Shown: one piece after another, positions 16,049 through 24,430 of the stretch
How positions within the stretch are numbered: position 1 is the stretch's first letter
Layout: each line of letters opens with the position of its first letter
From: Enterococcus hulanensis
Lineage (GTDB): Bacteria; Bacillota; Bacilli; Lactobacillales; Enterococcaceae
DNA: 64,000 bases
Assembly: GCF_005405485.1 (NCBI RefSeq)
Contig: NZ_BJED01000009.1
Location: 1-64,000 of the forward strand
Reading direction: 5' to 3'
The notes under the pieces: model-generated
Database searches by the model: none
The model's input: only the letters and a program-made list of their open reading frames with translations
What the model was told of the DNA's origin: nothing
Translations under genes and position numbers: made by a program

Positions 16049-16361
16049 TTCAGCTTTGGCTCAATTTGAAATGTTCTGTTCCTAACAAAATCTATTCAGT
16101 TTTCAAAGGTCAATTTCTTTTACACAAATAGATACTTAATTTGGTAGTAAAATGAAACCCTTATACATTATTTTTCAAAATGAAATAGAAATGTAAAATC
16201 CCCATAGTCCTTCTTTGACTTCAAAAGAGACTAAGGGGATTGCTTATATTCAGTTCACAGATCGTAGTTCTTTATTCTACCCATATAGATCATTGGTGCT
16301 TGAGCAATAATTACAAGTTCATTTTCACGAGTGCTAGAGATTTTGCAGACTATCCATTTTA
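16049..16361. other. Intergenic region after the IS remnant
   Basis: 313 bp. It may contain more decayed IS sequence (about 16049-16130) and holds the terminator of the gene at 16362. No other gene seen. Confidence 0.4.
16197..16241. terminator. Terminator-like hairpin
   Basis: AATCCCC.TAGTC pairs with GACTA.GGGGATT (16197-16209 with 16229-16241) around a 19-nt loop, 120 bp downstream of the gene at 16362. Confidence 0.5.
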
Positions 16362-17861
16362 CTAATACCAGAAATCATCTTTCTTTTTTAATTTCTTATC
16401 TTGTACATTCTTTGTATGCTTACGTATACCAAAAATCTCATCCTCTTTGGCAACAGTTGGGTCGAACCAATCAGCTTTAGCTTTCGCCCATGTGATCCAT
16501 TCTTCCGAATACTTTTCTTTACTTTCTGATTTTTCGGCAGCACTTATTAAGTTTCTAATTCGACGAGATTTTTCATAATCGTCAGCTTCATTTAGTAAAA
16601 AGTTTGTATTATCAATTTCAGCATTATATCTGTCTCTTTGCTCATCCTGTAATTGTAGTGCTTCTAGTTTTTTTAATCTTTCTTCAGCTTCTTTAATACT
16701 CTTCTTTCTGGAAAAATCAGCTGCTTCATAAATGGCAATTACTATTTCATCTAGCCTATCTTCAATCTTAGTCGATTTAGAGTCTCTAAAAAATTTGTTA
16801 TTGGATAATTTGAGACTCAGTTTCCCATTGAAATGGTAATCATATTTTCTGATTTTCGGTTTATAAGCTGAAGGTCGGCGTTTCTTCTCTTCTTCATACT
16901 TCAACATTTCCATCTTTTCTTTATCTGAAAGGACATGAGGTACCTTATCTTTAGCCTCTGAAAAAGAATATCTCACATCCGCTCCTTTTATTAAAAAAAA
17001 AGATTCCTCAGAGCTTGTAACAAGGTCTTCAGAACTTAACGCCCTCATTAAGGTATCTACAATCCTGCTCCTTCTTGCAACTCCTTCTTCTGAAAGTTTG
17101 TCAGCATCCATCGGTGGATCACCAAGCTCATATTTTCCCAACCCTTCACTAAGATTTTCGGCGTAGGCTTTTTGCCAGTTGGTAATTATTGCTTGTTGCC
17201 GGATTACTATAGGGTTAATCCTTTCATCATGATCAGTTAATTCAATTTGATCAGCAATCGTAAGAACTTTTTTAAACTCCTGATCATTCAAAATGTCTAT
17301 TCGTTTTCCCTTGGATGCTACTTTTTCTGGAAAAGACAATTCTTTATTTCTCTTACCTGAAATTTCATTCGGATAATTTCCTTTTAGTAGAGGGGGACGC
17401 TTAACCTTTGTTCCTGAACGAACCTTTGACCAATAACCTATTGGCGGAGTGGGAATTCCTAAAGATTCACACACTTTACGAATTGTCTTATCTGAAACGT
17501 GATATTTCTTTGCGACATCTTTTATTGGTCTTTCCCAAACTTCCTTGTATAGTTGAGTACGATTATAATCCTTATGTGTTTTATTGCGGTTTTGATCTGA
17601 ATCCGTTTCGCTTTCACTCAGGATTATTTGCTCATTGGGATTACCAGCCAACTCAATAACATCTACTGATTTTCCACTCCACAATTTTGCCCAATAGCCT
17701 GAAGTTGGGATGGGAATATCCGCTTCTTTAACTTGTTCTAAAAACTGTTTATAAGGAATATCATACTTCCTAGCAACTCCAGCTGCAGAAATGCTCCAAA
17801 TCTCATCATACAGCTCTTTTCTTGTAGAAATATGTTTAACACTCTCTTTCACCTGAGACAC
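16362..17861 (-). CDS. Protein with two similar HTH-like repeats, unknown role
   Basis: A 499-residue soluble protein. Residues 13-64 and 101-152 are two copies of one module: ELYDEIW / QLYKEVW, then VARKYDIP / VAKKYHVS, then IPIPTSGYWAKLWSGK / IPTPPIGYWSKVRSGT. The YxxVW...VAKKYxVS part reads like a helix-turn-helix, and the GYW.K...GK tail is constant in proteins of unknown function that I recall from other bacteria. The remaining two thirds are charged and helical, with likely coiled coil around residues 370-440. It is a single gene in an island-like, AT-rich region. DNA binding is inferred only. Confidence 0.65.
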   Translation of the reverse strand: MSQVKESVKHISTRKELYDEIWSISAAGVARKYDIPYKQFLEQVKEADIPIPTSGYWAKLWSGKSVDVIELAGNPNEQIILSESETDSDQNRNKTHKDYNRTQLYKEVWERPIKDVAKKYHVSDKTIRKVCESLGIPTPPIGYWSKVRSGTKVKRPPLLKGNYPNEISGKRNKELSFPEKVASKGKRIDILNDQEFKKVLTIADQIELTDHDERINPIVIRQQAIITNWQKAYAENLSEGLGKYELGDPPMDADKLSEEGVARRSRIVDTLMRALSSEDLVTSSEESFFLIKGADVRYSFSEAKDKVPHVLSDKEKMEMLKYEEEKKRRPSAYKPKIRKYDYHFNGKLSLKLSNNKFFRDSKSTKIEDRLDEIVIAIYEAADFSRKKSIKEAEERLKKLEALQLQDEQRDRYNAEIDNTNFLLNEADDYEKSRRIRNLISAAEKSESKEKYSEEWITWAKAKADWFDPTVAKEDEIFGIRKHTKNVQDKKLKKKDDFWY

Positions 17862-18145
17862 CCCTTTTTAAATCCTCTTTTTTATTTTGATGGACAAGAA
17901 AAATTTTGCTACAAACGGTATTCGAACTTTAAACTCAATCTGTATTGAATTTACTTGATTAAGCAATGATTCACTCAAACTGCATAGCAAACATTTTCAT
18001 ATCATTTATTACTAATTATTTCTAAACATTACTAATCTTTCCATAATTGTAAGTAATTATTTGTCCAAGCGCAATCATAAAGAATGCAAGCGTCTACCTC
18101 AAAATGAAGAATTAAGAAAGGCTTCACGAACTCGCTCAGCTTTGC

Positions 18146-18183
18146 CAGTTTTTCTCCACGCTTTAGCGTGATTAGAAAAATGG
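18146..18183 (+). repeat. 38-nt dispersed repeat, copy 1
   Basis: Core ACGCTTTAGCGTGATTAG flanked by TTTTTC and GAAAAA, so it forms nested hairpins. 36 of 38 bases match the reverse complement of 37898-37935 inside the histidine operon. Confidence 0.7.
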
Positions 18184-18252
18184 TATATCATCGAAAATAC
18201 AGATAAATTCTGTCAAGAATTTATCCACATCAACTGAGAGATGACTAGCGTG

Positions 18253-18312
18253 ATTAGTGGAATGGTATGCGCAACGATAATCAGATTCATTTTTCATGAT
18301 TTTAAAAAAATG
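18253..18312 (+). repeat. GTGGAATnGTATGCG repeat, copy 1
   Basis: GTGGAATGGTATGCG followed by a TTTTTCA...AAAAATGA hairpin. Same design as copies at 36274-36336 (+) and in the glyQ leader repeats (-). Confidence 0.55.
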
Positions 18313-18332
18313 ATTTCTTAGCTAGGAGTTAG

Positions 18333-18480
18333 CTGAGCACCAAGTAGGTACTATTCCATATCAGCTCCAAAAACCGATCGCTGTGTCTCACAGCAATAAG
18401 ACTAAAATTTTGATAAGTTGTCAAGAAACACAGCGATCTTTAGGAACTGATGGCGATTATTCCAACTTGGCGCTTCTCAG
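18333..18480. repeat. Long imperfect inverted repeat
   Basis: Arms 18333-18386 and 18428-18480 are roughly three-quarters complementary, with exact ends CTGAG/CTCAG and GATCGCTGTGT/ACACAGCGATC, around a 41-nt loop. Transcribed from either strand it would give a long hairpin. Confidence 0.6.
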
Positions 18481-18529
18481 ACTTAACAAAATTTTCTTAC
18501 TCGCGATATGCTCGTTCTGCTTAATGCTA

Positions 18530-18657
18530 ATTTAGTAGCAACTGGCTGGGTCACACCGTTGTGTAGAAAAGCTAGTTCATGAAGCTAGACAGCGAAAACT
18601 TTAATATTAGTGCTGTCTATATAACGAAAACCATCGCTGGTCGGCGATGGTTTTTTT
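18530..18657 (+). ncRNA. Candidate small RNA with intrinsic terminator
   Basis: Structured segment: a TAGACAGC/GCTGTCTA stem (about 18586-18620), a GCTAG..CTAG hairpin, and a strong terminator (18629-18652 plus T run). No ORF precedes the terminator, so it must end a noncoding transcript. The 5' end is unknown and no RNA family was recognised. Confidence 0.4.
18629..18657 (+). terminator. Intrinsic terminator in noncoding region
   Basis: AACCATCGC / GCGATGGTT stem with a seven-T tail. Confidence 0.8.
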
Positions 18658-18825
18658 CGTAGCTCAAGTAAAGGTTCATTCACTTAACTAATAACCCTTT
18701 TGATAACTTTAGTATAAAAGCGGAGAAATAAACTGATTCAACATTCACACGTGCTATTACACGTGCTAAAATGATTGTATTTTAAAAACCTTATCTCCTA
18801 TACTGATTCAAAAGGAATGATCAAC

Positions 18826-19212
18826 TTGGTAATTTATTATGCCGTGTTCAGCTTTGCTGAGGATGGGATCAACGTTGTGTTTCCAGATTTAGACAATGCC
18901 GCCACGTTTGGTGAGAATATGCACGAGGCACTGTATATGGCAAAAGACTTACTTGCTGGTTGGCTCCTCGATGCTGAGGATGAAAAAGAAGCTTTTCCTG
19001 TGCCCTCTGATCATCTGAGTATCCCTGTAGCACCAGAAGATTTATTGATCCCAATTGAAATCGATCTGGCATTTTATCGCAAAAAATTTAACAGCAAGCC
19101 CATCAAGAAAACATTGACTATCCCAAGCTATCTAAACGATCTGGGCAACGAAGCAAAAATCAACTTTTCAGCTACACTAACTGAAGCTCTGAAAGAGAAA
19201 TTAGAAGTTTAG
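18826..19212 (+). CDS. HicB-like orphan antitoxin
   Basis: A 128-residue protein. The N-terminus (YYAVFSFAEDGINVVFPDLDNAATFGENMHEAL) is the HicB partial RNase-H fold, and the C-terminus (TLTIPSYLNDLGNEAKINFSATLTEAL) is a ribbon-helix-helix-like DNA-binding segment. HicB normally neutralises the HicA mRNA interferase encoded next to it. No hicA is visible on either side. AAAGGA (18811-18816) selects TTG 18826; the frame is open from 18775. Confidence 0.7.
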   Translation: MVIYYAVFSFAEDGINVVFPDLDNAATFGENMHEALYMAKDLLAGWLLDAEDEKEAFPVPSDHLSIPVAPEDLLIPIEIDLAFYRKKFNSKPIKKTLTIPSYLNDLGNEAKINFSATLTEALKEKLEV

Positions 19213-19232
19213 CCTTTGCTAAACTTCTTTTT
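19203..19232 (+). terminator. Terminator of the HicB-like gene
   Basis: An 11-bp stem AGAAGTTTAGC / GCTAAACTTCT plus T run. It includes the stop codon. Confidence 0.7.
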
Positions 19233-19238
19233 CTACAG

Positions 19239-19267
19239 AAAAAAGCTACCTCAAATTTGAGATAGCT
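19239..19267 (-). terminator. Terminator of the ABC efflux operon
   Basis: AGCTA.CTCAAA / TTTGAG.TAGCT (19244-19267) with a T run on the minus strand. Confidence 0.75.
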
Positions 19268-19315
19268 CAGTGTATCTAAGAATTCTTTTACTGTTCATGA
19301 TGATTATTTCAGCCT

Positions 19316-20515
19316 TTACCTCAAAATATCGATCAAATCTTTCTTGGCTGCTTCTGATGCCGGCATGACTGAGAAGATCAAGCCGATTCCGCTGGAAACG
19401 CCGACTGCTAGACAAACAGTGAACAGGTCAACCGATACGGAGATATCCATCGCACTGCCGATCGCATAAGCAACGAGCATTCCTAACAGATAGCCAATGA
19501 CTCCTCCAACCAGTGTCAAGGTCATTCCTTCTAATAGAAATTGCATACGAATCGCCCCGCGTGTAGCACCCAACGCCCGACGAATCCCGATTTCTTTTGT
19601 CCGTTCCGACACTGAGATATACATCATGTTCATGACGCCGACACCTGCGATGAATAGGGAAATCCCCGCGACTGCACTGATGAACAGGGTGATACTGCTT
19701 AATACTTCACTGATTCCATCGGTCATCATCGCCATATTCGAAACTTGGTATTCCCCTTGCTGACGCATCGCACCAGCAGATTCCAGCTTCTTGATTGCTT
19801 TATCTGCGACCTTATTCAGCTTGCTGCCATCCGCTAGAGTAAGAACTACTGCGCTGGTATCCTGCTCGTTTCCGAAGAAGTGAATATAGGTTTGACGCGG
19901 CAGCAGTATTTTAGTCGTACCTTCAGAAAACATCGTTTCTTCTTGTCCAGCCGGAAAGACACCGATGATCGTAAAGACCTGCTTATCGAGTTCGAAGCCG
20001 CGACCCACTGCACCTTTAGCAGAGCCATAGAGATCCTTTGCTAATGAAGCATCGATCGTAATGACTTTATTTTGGGTTTGATTATCGTAAGCACTGATCG
20101 CTCGTCCATAACTGACAGGATCGCCATCCTTCGAAACAACCCCTACACGATAATTTTTAGTTTTATCCTTTACCTTGATTTCTTTGTAAATATAAGATAA
20201 ATCGTTTTTGGGATAGGAGACCGCTTCGACTCCTTCAACATCTTTCAGCAGACTAAAATCAGAGGCCTGGATCATGTCAACATTGGAATAATACAAGGCA
20301 TCATTGCCGGGTATAAAATTAATATCGACCTCCAGCTTATCCGATTCTTCGGCAGTTAGACTTTCGATCGTGTCGCGCTCAAAGCCGCGGCCAATCGATA
20401 AAATGGCAATTACTGCCGCAATCCCGATGATGATCCCAAACATCGTCAAGGCACTGCGTTTCTTATTCTTAAAAATTGATCCCAAAGAGGAACGCCAATT
20501 TACATAGAACTTCAT
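19316..20515 (-). CDS. MacB-like ABC transporter permease
   Basis: A 399-residue permease with one N-terminal membrane helix, a large extracellular MacB-type periplasmic core domain (about residues 45-250) and a C-terminal FtsX domain with three helices (SERTKEIGIRRALGATRG motif). Works with the ATPase and membrane fusion protein encoded upstream to export peptides, drugs or lipids. Its start overlaps the ATPase stop by 4 nt. Confidence 0.9.
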   Translation of the reverse strand: MKFYVNWRSSLGSIFKNKKRSALTMFGIIIGIAAVIAILSIGRGFERDTIESLTAEESDKLEVDINFIPGNDALYYSNVDMIQASDFSLLKDVEGVEAVSYPKNDLSYIYKEIKVKDKTKNYRVGVVSKDGDPVSYGRAISAYDNQTQNKVITIDASLAKDLYGSAKGAVGRGFELDKQVFTIIGVFPAGQEETMFSEGTTKILLPRQTYIHFFGNEQDTSAVVLTLADGSKLNKVADKAIKKLESAGAMRQQGEYQVSNMAMMTDGISEVLSSITLFISAVAGISLFIAGVGVMNMMYISVSERTKEIGIRRALGATRGAIRMQFLLEGMTLTLVGGVIGYLLGMLVAYAIGSAMDISVSVDLFTVCLAVGVSSGIGLIFSVMPASEAAKKDLIDILR

Positions 20516-21198
20516 TCTTCGGTCACCGCCCTATCTTCAGTGATCGCACCGTCTCTGATCTTGACCAGACGTGTACAGTAGGGAACGACTTCAGGATCAT
20601 GGGTCACTAGAAAGATCGTCGCATGATCACGACGATTCAACTCCTTAAACAGCTCCATAATTTCATTGGAGGTATGCGTATCCAATGCTCCCGTCGGTTC
20701 ATCCGCGATGATAAACTTCGGCTGATTGATCAACGCCCGGGCAATAGCGACCCGCTGCTGCTGTCCGCCGGAAAGCTGGCGCGGATGCTTCTCCGCTTTG
20801 TCAGCGATTCCGACCTTTTCCAAGGCCAGCATGACCTTTTCCTTTGTTTGGTGGAAGCCGTAACCATTATAAAGCAGCGGCAGCTCCACATTTTCATAGA
20901 CTGTATAATTTTCAATCAAGCTGAAATTCTGGAAGACGAAACCCACCATTTCGTTCCGCGTTTTGGATAAGCGATCATCAGTCGTAGCAACCAGATTTTC
21001 ATCTTCAAATAGATATTCACCCTCAAATTTCGTATCAATAAACCCCAGCAGGTTGATCAAGGTGGATTTCCCTGAGCCTGACGGACCCATCACCGCGATC
21101 ATTTCACCGGCATCCGCTTTTAGATTGATATCCTTTAAAACATGCAGCGCTTCTTCATCGTTGCGGTAATACTTGTTGATATTTTTCAGTTCGATCAT
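20512..21198 (-). CDS. ABC transporter ATP-binding protein (MacB/LolD type)
   Basis: 228 residues. Walker A GPSGSGKST, signature LSGGQQQR, Walker B FIIADEPTGALD, and the H-loop in LVTHDPE are all intact. Belongs to the LolD/MacB class that drives mechanotransmission permeases. Overlaps the permease gene by 4 nt and abuts the fusion protein gene, so the three form one operon. Confidence 0.93.
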   Translation of the reverse strand: MIELKNINKYYRNDEEALHVLKDINLKADAGEMIAVMGPSGSGKSTLINLLGFIDTKFEGEYLFEDENLVATTDDRLSKTRNEMVGFVFQNFSLIENYTVYENVELPLLYNGYGFHQTKEKVMLALEKVGIADKAEKHPRQLSGGQQQRVAIARALINQPKFIIADEPTGALDTHTSNEIMELFKELNRRDHATIFLVTHDPEVVPYCTRLVKIRDGAITEDRAVTEE

Positions 21199-22416
21199 TT
21201 AATCCACCGCCAATTCCTGACCATCGCGCAATGATTTGTCAGGATTTGAAATAATGCGGTCGCCGTCCTTGAGACCATCCTTCAAAATGAAATAATCGCC
21301 TTTATCTTCGGCTTGGATAGTCACTTCCCGAACCTTTCCTTTGCGGTAAGCAAAGACATATTGGGTATCACCGGTTTTTCTGACTGCTTTTTTCGGTATT
21401 CGAATCTCATCTAGCGGCAGCACAACCTGAACATTGTAGCCGTATTGCAGATCCTCGGTTGGTTTCACGATAAAGCTGTAATTAGACACTGCGCTCGTTG
21501 CCGCAGAACCTGCTGCTCCAGCTTGACTAGCCGCATCACTGGATTGATCCGGTAATTTATTGACATGAGTGATCGTGCCGGCGATCTCTTGATTCGTCGT
21601 GATCGGTTTAATCGTCACTGCCGCATCTTGACGCACCTGCGGATAATCATATTCGGAGGCTTTTGCTTCGACCGTGATTTCATTGCTGACGACTTTTACG
21701 ACTGGCACTGACGGATCGTTCTTGCCTTTTTCGTTGATATACGCTGTTCCCTTTGCTGCACTGGCGATCGTTGAGCTGACTTTACCGCGCATCGTATTCA
21801 CACTTTGTGAAGCCGAGCTTAACTCGACATTCGCACTTTCCAGTGCTTGTCTTGCTTGAACTACCGCATCGGCGGCCGCATCCAAACTGCTTTCATATTG
21901 CGTCTGTTCTTGTTTGTATTGTTCCTTTTTAGCGGCGCCCTCTTCGCTATTTTCATTGGTATTATTGTAATTCGTAATGGCGTCATTCAATTTTTGCTGT
22001 TCCTTGGCTTGCTTATCTTGCGCGAGCGCCAATGATTCCTGCGCGTTTGATACAGCTAGATTCAGTTTATCTAGATTCGTGCTTTGTTCATCTGCCTGCT
22101 CTTGATATTCTGTATTGGTGTAGCTTAGCAGCAGCGTTCCTGAATCGACCTCTTGGCCATCCTGAACATTGATCTCAGAAATCTTTCCAAGGGTTTGATC
22201 CAAAAAATAATCCTGTGTATGAGTCGCTTCCACGACGCCGTTAAAGGTCAATGGATCAGACTTTTTCAAGGTGACTGTTTGAAATTTGTTATCCTTAACA
22301 TTATTGCTCTTCATTTGAGAATAAACGAAAGCACCGATAAACAGCACTAACGCGAGAACTCCCGCAATGATACTCCAACGGATCTTTTGTTTTTTCGTCA
22401 TTTTCTTTTTTGTCAT
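21199..22416 (-). CDS. HlyD/MacA-like membrane fusion protein
   Basis: 405 residues. One N-terminal membrane anchor after a Lys-rich start, then a lipoyl half-motif, a long coiled-coil hairpin (about residues 105-215, rich in Gln, Ala and Asn), a beta-barrel and a C-terminal domain (RIPKKAVRKTGDTQYVFAYRKGKV). It couples the ABC permease to the cell envelope. Located 3 bp downstream of the gene at 22420. Confidence 0.9.
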   Translation of the reverse strand: MTKKKMTKKQKIRWSIIAGVLALVLFIGAFVYSQMKSNNVKDNKFQTVTLKKSDPLTFNGVVEATHTQDYFLDQTLGKISEINVQDGQEVDSGTLLLSYTNTEYQEQADEQSTNLDKLNLAVSNAQESLALAQDKQAKEQQKLNDAITNYNNTNENSEEGAAKKEQYKQEQTQYESSLDAAADAVVQARQALESANVELSSASQSVNTMRGKVSSTIASAAKGTAYINEKGKNDPSVPVVKVVSNEITVEAKASEYDYPQVRQDAAVTIKPITTNQEIAGTITHVNKLPDQSSDAASQAGAAGSAATSAVSNYSFIVKPTEDLQYGYNVQVVLPLDEIRIPKKAVRKTGDTQYVFAYRKGKVREVTIQAEDKGDYFILKDGLKDGDRIISNPDKSLRDGQELAVD

Positions 22417-22419
22417 TGG

Positions 22420-22893
22420 CTACTCCTCTGGGTCTGCTTTAAATAGGTGAACGATAACTAAAATAGCTGGGATCAGGAAGATAAACTGGAACACAACACC
22501 GATGATCGTGGTCACAAAGGAAACGTTGACACCTTCTACTTCCATTTTAGGCTGCATAATCAAATTGATTGCTAAGCCTAGGGTACTCCAACCAATATAA
22601 ACGTAATAAGGTACTTTTGTTGGTGCAATTTCATCAGCCAGTTTCTTATTCGCTTTAAAATAAAGAATCACTAAACCAATCGAAATAACTAAAGATAAGA
22701 CAGAGATAACTTTAGTCATCGGATTATTCATATAATCAAACATCTGCTGACCATAATCTCCTAACACTTCAAAATTGCTCATTTTAGGATTTAAAGATTT
22801 TGGCAGACCAAATATCCCTGTGGCTACAGAAATTAGAGATAATACAATCAACACCATATTCCACGTTTTTGCCTTCTTCAAATGTTTTTCCAT
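22420..22893 (-). CDS. Four-helix membrane protein of the efflux operon
   Basis: 157 residues with four predicted membrane helices and short polar loops. No family recognised. First gene of the four-gene minus-strand efflux operon, with a 3-bp gap to the fusion protein gene, so it may assist or regulate the transporter. Confidence 0.7.
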   Translation of the reverse strand: MEKHLKKAKTWNMVLIVLSLISVATGIFGLPKSLNPKMSNFEVLGDYGQQMFDYMNNPMTKVISVLSLVISIGLVILYFKANKKLADEIAPTKVPYYVYIGWSTLGLAINLIMQPKMEVEGVNVSFVTTIIGVVFQFIFLIPAILVIVHLFKADPEE

Positions 22894-23306
22894 TTCATCA
22901 CTCCATCCAACATGTTTTCAATCATTCATGAAAATATTGCAACAACCCTAGGCAAACATTTCACAAATTATTCCTCATTATACTACTAAATCCCTTCTCT
23001 TTTGAAGAATATTCCTAAAAAATAAGATTTCCATCCTAAATGCCTGCGATTATGAAAAGTAATGCTTCAAGGCGTTTATTCTATCAATCCTAACTTATAA
23101 GTTATAGCCAAATAATCATGAGAATGATAGACAGAAATAATGAGATGTGCGCTGCTGTAATCAACACGAAATAATGAAACAAACGCATTTTTAATGTCTA
23201 TTCAATAAAAAAATCGATCGCTAGTTATTTTCACTTTTTTTCAAAACCCAATCGGAAAAAACATATTTTTTTTAAACCTAAGAAAAAAATAATACGGATA
23301 TTGATC
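22894..23306. other. Intergenic region, nothing recognised
   Basis: About 410 bp of AT-rich DNA that should contain the efflux operon promoter. No ORF, tRNA or clear repeat seen. Confidence 0.4.
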
Positions 23307-23758
23307 CTATTTGATCAGCAGATAAGCAAAATATGGCACAAAAAGGATTGCTAAAAAGATCACTAAAAAGATCAGAAAAATTAAAAGGTTTTTTTCGATT
23401 TTGCCTGTCCAAGACGAACGCCAGTAATCCCATAACATATCCCGAAAATTGAACAATCAAACAGAAAACTATCAAAATGCAAGGGATCATTGGTGATCAA
23501 TCCACCGTTATGAAATCCTCCTGGAGAAATAAATCCAGGAAAATCAACTGGTAATTTGAAGGATAACAACAATTGACCTAAATTTATAATGAGAATGACC
23601 AACATGCTCATAGCCAAAGTATCCGTAACTTTTTTCTTCTCAAACTGGTCACGGCGATATACTCCTGTCACCACTACTTTAATCAACAAAATCATCCCTG
23701 CAATAGAATAGGTACGCAATCCTAAAAAGACAATAAATAGTAGCAAACTAAGCATCAT
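23307..23758 (-). pseudogene. Membrane protein gene B with frameshift
   Basis: The first frame (23758 to 23381, 125 codons) encodes three hydrophobic stretches and then a tail unlike a membrane protein. From about 23456 a different frame is open to TAG 23307-23309 and reads RDMLWDYWRSSWTGKIEKN followed by a clear membrane helix. One base too many or too few around AATTTTCGGG (23441-23450) would join them into a protein of about 150 residues. AAAGGAGGAG precedes the start. Family unknown. Confidence 0.55.
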
Positions 23759-23769
23759 TTCTCCTCCTT

Positions 23770-24229
23770 TCAGATCCCGATTATGACCGGAACAAAGGTA
23801 AGCAACATTGAGATAATGAATACTGGCAGGAGGTTTTTTCTAATGAAGAAGGTCTTGGGCAATAGTCCATAATTAAGCTGACCGAGCTTATAAATAAATC
23901 CAATCAATGCGAAAGTAAAATAGTACACTGTAGACTTCAAAAGTCGTGTAGCCGAACATCAGAATAGTGTAATGGTTAGCCCGGAAAAGATTTTGCAGGA
24001 TTTCAGGCAGGAATAAGCGAGGCATGCTCCAGCGCACAGCTATCAAGATTAAGATAATGCCAGCACTGATCAGCACTGTTTCTATCAGCATTTTTTTCTC
24101 TCGTGGATTAATCGAGTGATTCTTTACTAAACTCTTTATTGAATAGTAAGCAGGAATAAGCGAGCTTAAACCTAAAACAAAAACCGGAAAAATGATAAAG
24201 TTTATGACGCATTTTACAAGTAGTTCCAT
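23770..24229 (-). pseudogene. Membrane protein gene A with frameshift
   Basis: Frame 1 (24229 to 23888, 113 codons) has three membrane helices and then stops. A second frame, open from about 23958 to TGA 23770-23772, continues with YYFTFALIGFIYKLGQLNYG and another membrane helix. A one-base change between 23890 and 23958 would restore about 152 residues. It ends at the ribosome binding site of gene B, so the two were probably an operon, preceded by twin operators (24255-24316). Family unknown. Confidence 0.55.
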
Positions 24230-24254
24230 AATGATTCACCGTCCTTTTCTTTTT

Positions 24255-24316
24255 TGTAAAGATATCTTTACATAAACCTTACTACTCTCAGTTTAATAAG
24301 TAAAGATATCTTTACA
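24255..24316. promoter_or_regulatory. Two copies of a palindromic operator
   Basis: TGTAAAGATATCTTTACA at 24255-24272 is a perfect 18-bp palindrome; its 16-bp core is repeated at 24300-24315. Centre-to-centre distance is 44 bp, about four helical turns. It lies just upstream of membrane gene A. The cognate repressor is not evident in the window. Confidence 0.65.
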
Positions 24317-24430
24317 AAAAATCAGGTAGAGTCATTATTCTTCCATTGACCACTCGTACTAATTCAATATAAAAAAGACAGCCTAAAATTAATATAGACC
24401 GTCTCACTCTCTTCTGATTTCACAGATATA

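Larger units (their letters stand above)
17862..18825. other. Noncoding, repeat-rich region
   Basis: About 960 bp without a credible ORF. It contains a 38-nt dispersed repeat (18146-18183), a copy of a second repeat family (18253-18312), a long imperfect inverted repeat (18333-18480) and a terminator-ended structured segment (18530-18657). Confidence 0.6.

Noticed and set aside
23278-23490. 70-codon ORF starting MIPCILIV
   Set aside because: Considered as the continuation of membrane gene B, but the third frame (RDMLWDYWRS...) fits better and ends with a clear membrane helix.
23307-24229. Programmed frameshifting in both membrane genes
   Set aside because: No slippery heptamer plus downstream structure was seen; mutation or sequencing error is simpler.
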